NCBI GenBank assembly: GCA_030523905.1 | Contig: JAUNHO010000007.1 | Coordinates: 1-15,521, forward strand | Length of the DNA stretch: 15,521 nucleotides | Direction of reading: 5' to 3' | From: Bergeyella zoohelcum | GTDB taxonomy: Bacteria; Bacteroidota; Bacteroidia; Flavobacteriales; Weeksellaceae | Part shown: positions 1-6,187 of the stretch, one piece after another | Layout of the letters: each line of letters opens with the position of its first letter | Position numbering within the stretch: the first letter of the stretch is position 1 | Notes under the pieces: model-generated | Seen by the model: the letters and a program-made list of their open reading frames with translations, nothing else | Database searches by the model: none | What the model was told of the DNA's origin: nothing | Program-made: the position numbers and the translations under genes

Positions 1-58
1 TGATTTTCTCCAAAACCTTAAAATCTGCCCCCAATCCGCTTACTACATATAATTTCAC
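1..58 (-). CDS. 5' end of an alpha/beta hydrolase-like protein (partial)
   Basis: Only the first 19 codons lie in the window; the gene continues past the left edge. Reading leftward from a GTG at 58-56 gives VKLYVVSGLGADFKVLEKI. This looks like the N-terminus of a small Bacteroidota alpha/beta hydrolase/esterase group, where a first beta strand is followed by an SGLGAD turn; that match is from memory and the catalytic residues are outside the window. The GTG start is chosen because no ATG occurs in this frame upstream and because a good TAnnTTTG element (76-83, leftward) sits 17 bases before it. The gene is divergent from the outer-membrane protein gene at 201. Function cannot be settled from 19 residues. 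Confidence 0.55.
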   Translation of the reverse strand, partial: MKLYVVSGLGADFKVLEKI

Positions 59-75
59 CAGATTTTTTTTACTTA

Positions 76-83
76 CAAAGATA
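76..83 (-). promoter_or_regulatory. Bacteroidota-type -7 promoter element for the partial hydrolase gene
   Basis: On the minus strand this reads TATCTTTG, a perfect TAnnTTTG. No good TTTG is seen about 20 bases upstream, so the -33 part is weak. Expected transcription start is near 70, giving a leader of roughly 12 bases before the GTG at 58. Confidence 0.5.
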
Positions 84-151
84 TTGATTTCCAATATATT
101 TTACCCTTTCCATCTTCTTATTTTGATATTTTTTCATTCCAAAAACCACTT

Positions 152-167
152 TGGCACGATTTTTACA
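152..167 (+). promoter_or_regulatory. sigma-54 (RpoN)-like promoter upstream of the outer-membrane protein gene
   Basis: The bases TGGCACG at 152-158, four bases, then TTACA at 163-167 match the sigma-54 consensus TGGCACG-N4-TTGCW except for A in place of G in the -12 GC pair. The spacing is exact. A start about 12 bases downstream (near 178) would leave a leader of about 22 bases before the ATG at 201. No TAnnTTTG element is visible for this gene. The mismatch hits a normally conserved base, so this is a candidate only. Confidence 0.4.
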
Positions 168-200
168 TTATTCAAAAACAATTAATTAAAACAAAATTCT

Positions 201-773
201 ATGATTGCAATCAAAAAAACAGCAATTGGATTAGGAATAATGGCTCTTGGTCTTGCTAATGCACAAAGCCATAATATGCGTGATGTAATAAAACTAGGAG
301 TAAATGGTGGAATTGCGGTTCCTACGGAAAATGCTTCTGCATCACTAGGATTGAATATTGCTTATCAGCACCTAGTAACACCGAACTTCGGTTTGGGTAT
401 TGCTAGTGGCTATTCTCACTATTTCGGAAGAGATAATAATGGCATTAAAAATAATGACTTTGGTGTAGTTCCCGTAGCAGCATTATTGAAATTCTACCCT
501 AATAGAACTGGTTTTTATTTAGGTACAGATTTAGGATATGGCTTCATCGTAGGTAAAGATGATGTAGCGTCTAACTACACTACCGACAGACCAAATGGAG
601 GTTTTTACATAAAGCCAGAGATAGGCTACCACAACAAAAATTGGAATTTCTTCATTCAATACCAAAAAACCTTCACAGGTGATAATGGTAAAATCGGAAG
701 CCAAGAATACAATGCTGGAATTTTAGGTGCAGGTGTAGCCTACAATATTTCACTTTCTAGACTAAAGAAATAA
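201..773 (+). CDS. small outer-membrane beta-barrel protein
   Basis: The 190-residue product starts with a lipidless Sec signal peptide: positive MIAIKKT, a hydrophobic stretch to about residue 20, and an NAQS cleavage site near residues 20-23. The mature part alternates short amphipathic strands with Gly/Asn/Asp-rich turns (LGVNGGIAV, FGLGIASGYSHYF, FYLGTDLGYGF, GILGAGVAYNIS), the usual look of an 8-stranded outer-membrane barrel of the OmpX/OprF-N or PF13568-like type. No peptidoglycan-binding domain follows, so the barrel is the whole protein. It is probably monocistronic, with a hairpin terminator at 816-849 and a sigma-54-like site upstream. The last residues (SRLKK) are basic rather than ending in the usual aromatic. 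Role unknown; barrel structure fairly sure. Confidence 0.75.
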   Translation: MIAIKKTAIGLGIMALGLANAQSHNMRDVIKLGVNGGIAVPTENASASLGLNIAYQHLVTPNFGLGIASGYSHYFGRDNNGIKNNDFGVVPVAALLKFYPNRTGFYLGTDLGYGFIVGKDDVASNYTTDRPNGGFYIKPEIGYHNKNWNFFIQYQKTFTGDNGKIGSQEYNAGILGAGVAYNISLSRLKK

Positions 774-815
774 TCACTAGATTTCACATTTCATAAACAC
801 AAATGACGAAGAAAA

Positions 816-849
816 AACTTTCTGCCCACCATAGCGGAAAGTTTTTTTT
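816..849 (+). terminator. intrinsic terminator after the barrel protein gene
   Basis: The 10-base arms at 816-825 and 834-843 pair as AACTTTCTGC with GCGGAAAGTT (one G-T wobble), with an 8-base loop and a run of eight T from 842. It lies 43 bases after the stop codon and directly before the promoter of the next gene. Confidence 0.8.
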
Positions 850-869
850 ATTTTTTAATATTTTTTACC

Positions 870-877
870 TAATTTTG
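870..877 (+). promoter_or_regulatory. Bacteroidota-type -7 promoter element for the glucokinase gene
   Basis: TAATTTTG matches TAnnTTTG, 19 bases before the ATG at 897. The region where the TTTG -33 element should be is a plain T-run that overlaps the preceding terminator, so only half of the promoter is convincing. Confidence 0.45.
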
Positions 878-896
878 GGAGCAAACAATTTGTGTT

Positions 897-1949
897 ATGA
901 AAGTATTAAGGTATTTTCCGCTCTATTCCCCCAATGAAAGGGAAATAGCTAAGATAGAAACCACACTAATAGTGGCAGATTTACGAAAAGATAATAGCAA
1001 AATAGCCCTCTTCTCTACCAAAAATGGGGATTTGAAAATAGAAAAAGAGAAGGTTTATCCTACTTTTGAGTTCAATTCTTTATCTGAATTGATACAATTA
1101 TTCATTTCTGAACATCAGATTTCGGGTGTGAAAATTTTGTCCATCTCCGCACCTGGTCCTGTGATGCTAGATAAATGCGAAACGCCTAATTTACCTTGGA
1201 GTATTGATACGAAAAAACTCCAAACGGAGATAGGTTTTGATAAAATTTCACTCATTAATGACCTAAAAGCCACAGCATATAGCTTGGCAGATTCCAAAGA
1301 AGACACTCTGGAAATTATCCACAAGGCTGAAACAGAAATAGGTGGCAATGTGGCAATTCTAGCCCCAGGAAACGGCTTGGGAGAAGCAGGTTTATTCCAC
1401 GATGGTAAGGCACTTCACCCATTTTCATCAGAAGGTGGGCATACAGAATTTTCCCCAAGAAATGATTTTGAAGTAGATTTTTATCAGTTCCTTAATAAAA
1501 TCTATGGCATTGTAACTTGGGAAAAAGCCCTGAGCAAGGAAGGTCTGCATAATATTTATCGTTTCCTACGCGATGTTGGTAGGCACGAAGAACAACCTTG
1601 GCTTACGGAAAGACTGCAAAAAGAAGATTTCGTTTCTGTAATCTGCTCCGTAGCGAAAGAAAAATCATCTAGATTGGTGAATCTTACGGTAGAAATGTTT
1701 CTAGAATTTTTGGCAAGAGAGGCCAATAATTTGGTACTCAAACTGAAAGCCACTGGCGGTCTCATCATCACGGGGGAAATCACAGACCTGCTATTTGACC
1801 TTATAGATAAAAAGCTGTTTTACAAGAACTTCCTTATCTCTGACCAGATGGAAAATCTCCTAAAAGACACCTCTATCTATATCCTAAGAAGCGAAAATTC
1901 TAGCCTTGAAGGAGCAGCCTATTTTGGTGCTTTTATAGATAATCACTAA
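897..1949 (+). CDS. glk: glucokinase-family protein with degenerate ATP-binding motifs
   Basis: The 350-residue product has the length and order of a Glk-family (PF02685) glucokinase, which makes glucose 6-phosphate from glucose and ATP in the cytoplasm. The sugar site is intact: LINDLKA (N121, D122 as catalytic base), SEGGHTEF (E179, H182) and E209 before the ALSKEGLHNIYR segment. The nucleotide side is not: where phosphate-1 normally reads DxGGTxx, this protein has D28-LRKDNSK with both glycines and the Thr replaced; phosphate-2 is APGNGLG (156-162) with Asn for the usual Thr; and the late GGGI-type turn is ITGEIT (291-296). The reading frame is open and homogeneous, so this is not a frameshift. 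It could be a slow kinase, a sugar sensor or a decaying paralogue. It stands alone between two terminators. Confidence 0.75.
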   Translation: MKVLRYFPLYSPNEREIAKIETTLIVADLRKDNSKIALFSTKNGDLKIEKEKVYPTFEFNSLSELIQLFISEHQISGVKILSISAPGPVMLDKCETPNLPWSIDTKKLQTEIGFDKISLINDLKATAYSLADSKEDTLEIIHKAETEIGGNVAILAPGNGLGEAGLFHDGKALHPFSSEGGHTEFSPRNDFEVDFYQFLNKIYGIVTWEKALSKEGLHNIYRFLRDVGRHEEQPWLTERLQKEDFVSVICSVAKEKSSRLVNLTVEMFLEFLAREANNLVLKLKATGGLIITGEITDLLFDLIDKKLFYKNFLISDQMENLLKDTSIYILRSENSSLEGAAYFGAFIDNH

Positions 1950-1957
1950 AATACTAT

Positions 1958-1988
1958 CTCCGTATTACAAAAATACGGAGTTTTTTTT
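1958..1988 (+). terminator. intrinsic terminator after glk
   Basis: Perfect 9-bp stem CTCCGTATT (1958-1966) with AATACGGAG (1972-1980), 5-base loop, then eight T at 1981-1988. It begins 8 bases after the stop codon. Confidence 0.88.
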
Positions 1989-2066
1989 ATGTCTTTTTTT
2001 CTCACTCAAAAAAAAAGATACTCGCAATAATTACAAAATTATCTTTTTTATATCATCATTATTTAA

Positions 2067-2074
2067 TACCTTTG
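2067..2074 (+). promoter_or_regulatory. Bacteroidota-type -7 promoter element for the aspartate kinase/OlsF unit
   Basis: TACCTTTG is a perfect TAnnTTTG, leaving about 35 bases of leader before the ATG at 2114. The -33 region is T-rich without a clear TTTG. Confidence 0.5.
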
Positions 2075-2113
2075 AAGATTATTTAGGATTTTACTATTAT
2101 AATTGGATAGAAA

Positions 2114-3352
2114 ATGAAAGTTTTTAAGTTCGGAGGAGCATCGGTAAAAGATGCGGAAAGCGTGATGAATGTAGGGAAAGTATTAGAATCTCAAGGATTT
2201 GAGAATTGTTTGCTCGTGGTTTCTGCAATGGGCAAGACCACTAATGCTCTGGAAAATGTAGTAAAACTTTATTTTGAAAAAAATAATCATCAGGCAGAAA
2301 TACAAAAAATAAAAGATAATCATATAGAGATTGCCAATGGGCTTTTCCCTGAAAACCACTCCGTTTTTGATGAGATTTCTCTGTTTTTTGATGATATTAT
2401 TTCATTTTTAAGAAGAAATAAATCCCCTAATTACAATTTTGTTTATGACCAAGTCGTAAGCTGTGGCGAGATGATTTCTTCTAAAATCCTAAGTGAATAC
2501 CTTAATGAGAAAGGGTTTAGTAACCAATGGCTGGATTCTAGAGATTTTATAAAAACAAGTAGTAACTACCGCGAGGGCATCGTAGATTGGGCTGAAACCG
2601 AACAAAACATCAATAAACTCAATAAGTCTCAAAGCTATGTAACTCAGGGGTTTATAGGCTCGGACGAGAATAATTTCACCGTTACCCTCGGTAGAGAAGG
2701 CTCAGATTATTCGGCGGCTATTTTTGCCTATTGCCTTGATGCCTCTGCAATGACGATTTGGAAAGATGTACCTGGCGTAATGACTGGCGACCCACGAAAA
2801 TTTGAAAATGTAGAACTACTTGCTAATATTTCCTATGAGGAAGCGATAGAGATGGCGTATTATGGAGCTTCGGTAATACACCCCAAAACACTTCAACCAC
2901 TGAAACAAAAGCACATTCCGTTCTTTGTGAAATCTTTCATAGAGCCTGAAAAACTTGGTACAAAAGTGGGGATTTCGGAGGAAAATCAGCAGACGGAAAG
3001 TTATATTTTGAAAGAAAATCAGGTGCTGATGCATATCGCAACTCGAGATTTTTCATTCATTGCAGAGGAGCATCTCAGTCTTATTTTTTCACTTTTGGCA
3101 AAATATCAAATTAAGATTTCCTTGATGCAAAACTCAGCGATTTCATTAGCCCTTTGCCTTGAAGACAAATATCATCATATTGATGCTTTGAACGAAGAAC
3201 TCAACCATAATTTCAACACAGAAATAGCAAAAAGTGTGTCGCTATTCACCGTGAGAAATGCAAATATGGCGGAAATCAATAAGTTTTATGAAAATAAAAA
3301 TGTGCTTTTAGAGCAGATTTCTAAGCAAACCATACAAATGATAACCAACTAA
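2114..3352 (+). CDS. lysC: aspartate kinase (aspartokinase), monofunctional
   Basis: Catalyses ATP-dependent phosphorylation of L-aspartate, the first step to lysine/diaminopimelate, threonine and methionine. The N-terminus VFKFGGASVKDAESV is the KFGG nucleotide/aspartate site (Ala in place of the commoner Thr). Further signatures are VVSAMGKTTNAL, SCGEMISSKILSEYL, WLDSRDFIKT, TLGREGSDYSAA and WKDVPGVMTGDPR, followed by the IHPKTL helix, all in kinase order up to about residue 275. The remaining 135 residues should hold the ACT regulatory domains; they are recognisable only loosely, so feedback control by lysine or threonine cannot be predicted. At 412 residues there is no fused homoserine dehydrogenase. 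The next gene starts 17 bases downstream on the same strand, suggesting co-transcription. Confidence 0.92.
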   Translation: MKVFKFGGASVKDAESVMNVGKVLESQGFENCLLVVSAMGKTTNALENVVKLYFEKNNHQAEIQKIKDNHIEIANGLFPENHSVFDEISLFFDDIISFLRRNKSPNYNFVYDQVVSCGEMISSKILSEYLNEKGFSNQWLDSRDFIKTSSNYREGIVDWAETEQNINKLNKSQSYVTQGFIGSDENNFTVTLGREGSDYSAAIFAYCLDASAMTIWKDVPGVMTGDPRKFENVELLANISYEEAIEMAYYGASVIHPKTLQPLKQKHIPFFVKSFIEPEKLGTKVGISEENQQTESYILKENQVLMHIATRDFSFIAEEHLSLIFSLLAKYQIKISLMQNSAISLALCLEDKYHHIDALNEELNHNFNTEIAKSVSLFTVRNANMAEINKFYENKNVLLEQISKQTIQMITN

Positions 3353-3369
3353 AAATCAATGAACTAACA

Positions 3370-5193
3370 ATGGGACTTATCTCCAAAGAAGATTTAATAA
3401 CCGCCGCAGGACTTCACAAATTAGGGTTTCTAAAAAATCCTACAGCAGGGCTATTGATGAGCCTCACGAAACTCAATAAAGTGAATGCTCTCTACGATAA
3501 AATCAAGGATAAAGAGGGGCAAGATTTCTTCAACGCTTTTATTCAAGAGCAAAATTTGAAATACATCGCCTTTGAAGAAGATTTGGCTAAAATCCCAAAA
3601 ACTGGTCCTTTTATTTTGGTTTCCAATCACCCATTGGGGGCAATAGACGGCATTTTGATGACCAAAATCTTATCCGAGATTCGCCCAGATTTCAAGGTGA
3701 TGGGCAACTTCCTTTTGGAGAAAATAAAACCTATGAAACCTTATGTAATCCCTGTCAATCCGTTTGAGGGCAGGAAAGAAATTCGTAGCAGTTCTACGGG
3801 TATGCGAGAGACTTTGCAACATCTACAAAACGGCGGTTGTATAGGTATTTTCCCTGCGGGAGAGGTTTCTAACAAGAATAATGAGTTCAACGAAATACAG
3901 GATAAAAAATGGGAAATCCCAGCACTAAAACTTATAAAAAAAGCGAAAGTGCCTGTACTTCCGATGTATTTTCACGCCAAAAATAGTAGAATTTTCTACC
4001 AAATGGCAAAACTTCACCCAGATTTACAAACTCTGATGCTCCCAACGGAAATGATGCGAAAAAGAGAAAAGCCCATCCGTATAAGAATAGGCAAACCTAT
4101 CTCTGTAAAAGTCATAGACGAGCAGGAAACACCAGAGCAACTGGGCGATTTTCTACGAAACAAACTCCAAATCCTAAAATCCTATTATGAGAAAAGAAAA
4201 TCTCTAATAGAACTGATGAATTTACCAAATCTAAAACTGAATTTCCCTATTCTAAAAGAAGGAAATGTGGTGCCAAACATCATAGATGAAACCCCTGAAA
4301 AGGATATTCTGGAAGACATTGAAAGTCTTTATAAAAAAGACAAAATGCTATTTAGGAATAATAATTATGAGGTGTTTTTCGCAGAATATGATGAAATCCC
4401 ATCTATAATGAGGGAAATCGGTAGGCAGCGTGAAATCACTTTCCGTGCCGTAGGAGAAGGCTCTAATCTCCCTTTTGATTTGGACGAGTACGACAAGCAC
4501 TATCATCATCTTTTCCTTTGGGATAAGGAAGCGAAAAAACTAGTGGGTGCCTACCGAATGGCTTTGGGTAAAAAAGTAATGAAATCTTTCGGTATCAAGG
4601 GGTTCTATATAAGTTCTCTTTTTGAATTTGACCAAGAATTACAGCCGTTTTTCCGTAAAGTCATAGAAATGGGAAGGGCCTACATCACACAAGAATATCA
4701 GCAAAAACCATTGCCTTTATTTCTGCTTTGGCGTGGGATTGTTTATGTTTGTTTGAAAAATCCAGACCATAAATTCCTAATGGGTGGCGTGAGTATTAGT
4801 AATAAATTCTCCGATTTTTCTAAATCCCTGATGATAGAATTTATGCGTTCTCATTACTACGATTCGGCGGTGGCTCAGTATGTACATCCTAAAAATGAAT
4901 ACAAAGTAGGGCTAAAAGAGCGTGATAAAAGCCTATTTTTTGATGAAGTAGATGCCGATCTCAACAAGCTAGATAAGCTCATAGACGACCTAGAACCTGG
5001 TATGAGAATGCCTGTACTGATAAAAAAATATGTAAAACAAAATGCGAAAGTAGTGGCTTTCAATGTAGATCCAAACTTCAATGATGCCATCGATGGGCTG
5101 ATGTATATCCGTATTAGCGACATTCCTGAAAGTACTATCACCCCTGTTTTGGAAGAAATGAGTGAGCAACTAAAAAAGGAAAATGAAAAATAA
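3370..5193 (+). CDS. olsF: OlsF-like bifunctional acyltransferase (PlsC-like plus GNAT/OlsB-like domains)
   Basis: The 607-residue protein joins two acyltransferase domains. Residues about 65-265 form a lysophosphatidate acyltransferase-like domain: SNHPLGAIDG (H87, D93), FPAGEVS (161-167) and VPVLPMYFH (195-202) correspond to its catalytic and substrate motifs. The His-Asp spacing is HX5D rather than the classical HX4D. Residues about 335-500 resemble the OlsB/Acetyltransf_5 fold, with RAVGEGS, DLDEYDKHYHHLF, LVGAYRM and EMGRAYI. The same architecture is known from OlsF, which N-acylates ornithine and then O-acylates it to give ornithine lipid, described in Serratia and Flavobacterium johnsoniae. 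The real amino-acid head group here (ornithine, glycine or another) is not visible in the sequence. No signal peptide; probably membrane-associated on the inner face. It follows lysC by 17 bases; no clear terminator follows. Confidence 0.8.
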   Translation: MGLISKEDLITAAGLHKLGFLKNPTAGLLMSLTKLNKVNALYDKIKDKEGQDFFNAFIQEQNLKYIAFEEDLAKIPKTGPFILVSNHPLGAIDGILMTKILSEIRPDFKVMGNFLLEKIKPMKPYVIPVNPFEGRKEIRSSSTGMRETLQHLQNGGCIGIFPAGEVSNKNNEFNEIQDKKWEIPALKLIKKAKVPVLPMYFHAKNSRIFYQMAKLHPDLQTLMLPTEMMRKREKPIRIRIGKPISVKVIDEQETPEQLGDFLRNKLQILKSYYEKRKSLIELMNLPNLKLNFPILKEGNVVPNIIDETPEKDILEDIESLYKKDKMLFRNNNYEVFFAEYDEIPSIMREIGRQREITFRAVGEGSNLPFDLDEYDKHYHHLFLWDKEAKKLVGAYRMALGKKVMKSFGIKGFYISSLFEFDQELQPFFRKVIEMGRAYITQEYQQKPLPLFLLWRGIVYVCLKNPDHKFLMGGVSISNKFSDFSKSLMIEFMRSHYYDSAVAQYVHPKNEYKVGLKERDKSLFFDEVDADLNKLDKLIDDLEPGMRMPVLIKKYVKQNAKVVAFNVDPNFNDAIDGLMYIRISDIPESTITPVLEEMSEQLKKENEK

Positions 5194-5247
5194 TAAAACT
5201 GATTATCAATACATTAAACATTAAACCATAAAAAAGTGTAAAATAAA

Positions 5248-5279
5248 TTTGCAGGGAATGTAGAATATATATATCTTTG
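5248..5279 (+). promoter_or_regulatory. complete Bacteroidota housekeeping promoter for tRNA-Phe
   Basis: TTTG at 5248-5251, 20 bases, then TATCTTTG at 5272-5279 fit the TTTG-N19/20-TAnnTTTG consensus of Bacteroidota sigma-A (sigma-ABfr). The tRNA begins about 41 bases later, leaving a short 5' leader to be trimmed. Confidence 0.7.
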
Positions 5280-5320
5280 CATCGTTAAAAAAATCAACTG
5301 ATAGTAGTTAAGATTTGAAT

Positions 5321-5393
5321 GGTCACTTAGCTCAGTTGGTAGAGCAAAGGACTGAAAATCCTTGTGTCCCTGGTTCGATTCCTGGAGTGACCA
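5321..5393 (+). tRNA. tRNA-Phe (GAA anticodon)
   Basis: A full cloverleaf can be folded by eye: acceptor arms GGTCACT (5321-5327) and AGTGACC (5386-5392), D arm GCTC...GAGC, anticodon stem AAGGA/TCCTT around the loop CTGAAAA with anticodon GAA at 5354-5356, variable loop GTGTC, and T loop TTCGATT. The T stem is CCTGG/CCTGG, so its middle pair is a U-U mismatch. The discriminator is A at 5393 and CCA is not encoded, so it is added after transcription. It has its own promoter (5248-5279) and terminator (5398-5423). Confidence 0.96.
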
Positions 5394-5397
5394 CATA

Positions 5398-5423
5398 AAA
5401 CGCCTTATATAGGGCGTTTTTTT
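5398..5423 (+). terminator. intrinsic terminator after tRNA-Phe
   Basis: AAACGCC (5398-5404) pairs with GGCGTTT (5413-5419), with an 8-base loop and a run of seven T at 5417-5423. It starts 5 bases after the tRNA. Confidence 0.85.
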
Positions 5424-5524
5424 GTTATTCCCCCTTTATAAATCCTTTATCTTTCTACCAAACCATAAAAATCAAACCTTATAAAAAGTATAATGTTTTA
5501 TGAAAAATTATTATAATTATTCCT

Positions 5525-5532
5525 TATCTTTG
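5525..5532 (+). promoter_or_regulatory. Bacteroidota-type -7 promoter element for the DUF4290-murA unit
   Basis: TATCTTTG is a perfect TAnnTTTG and ends only 7 bases before the ATG at 5540. With the usual start 5-8 bases past the element, the transcript would have almost no leader. The -33 region is AT-rich with no clear TTTG. Confidence 0.55.
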
Positions 5533-5539
5533 CAGTCTT

Positions 5540-6187
5540 ATGGAATACAATACCGATAGAATAAATCTTCTGATGCCAGAATACGGGCGTATCATTCAGC
5601 AGTTGGTGGAGCGTTGCAAAGAACTTCCCACAAAGGAAGAACGAAACGAAATGTGCCACGCCATAGTAGATTTTATGGGGCAGAGAAATCCGCAACTGAG
5701 AGATGAAGAAGACTACAAACACAAACTTTGGAATCATCTGTACATTTTGGCAGATTATGACCTTGATGTAGATACCCCCTACCCTTTTCCTACGCGTGAA
5801 GAAATGGCAGAAAAGCCCAAAACAATGGAGTATCCAAAACTTCAAGGCGATTATAAATTCTATGGTAAGAGTATTTTACAACTGATAGATTTGGCAATTC
5901 AAAGGGAGGAAGGCGAGGAAAAGGCCGCTCTGATAGAAGTCATTGCCAATAATATGAAGAAATCTTACAATGTTTATAATAAGGAGCATGTAACCGATGA
6001 GGTTATCTTCCGCCATCTCAAGGAATTATCCGAAGACAGGCTAGACCTTACAGGCATTGATTCTTTGGAAAAAAGTAAGATTTATCATACCAATAGAAAT
6101 AACAAAAACCAAAGATTTCAGAAGAACAATAACCAGAAAAACCAAAACAGACATCGTAATTTTCAAAATAAAAACCGAAAAAAATAA
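5540..6187 (+). CDS. DUF4290 domain-containing protein
   Basis: The 215-residue soluble protein has no signal peptide or membrane segment. Residues 1-180 are a compact, mostly helical domain that I recognise as DUF4290 from YNTDRINLLMPEYGR, CHAIVDFM, YKHKLWNHLYILADY and VDTPYPFPTR. From about residue 182 it ends in a low-complexity tail almost entirely of Asn, Lys, Gln and Arg, typical of disordered nucleic-acid- or surface-binding tails. Its stop overlaps the murA start as TAATG, so the two are translated together; I recall this DUF4290-murA pairing from other Flavobacteriia. A role tied to peptidoglycan precursor synthesis is suggested only by that pairing. The biochemical function is unknown. 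Confidence 0.85.
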   Translation: MEYNTDRINLLMPEYGRIIQQLVERCKELPTKEERNEMCHAIVDFMGQRNPQLRDEEDYKHKLWNHLYILADYDLDVDTPYPFPTREEMAEKPKTMEYPKLQGDYKFYGKSILQLIDLAIQREEGEEKAALIEVIANNMKKSYNVYNKEHVTDEVIFRHLKELSEDRLDLTGIDSLEKSKIYHTNRNNKNQRFQKNNNQKNQNRHRNFQNKNRKK

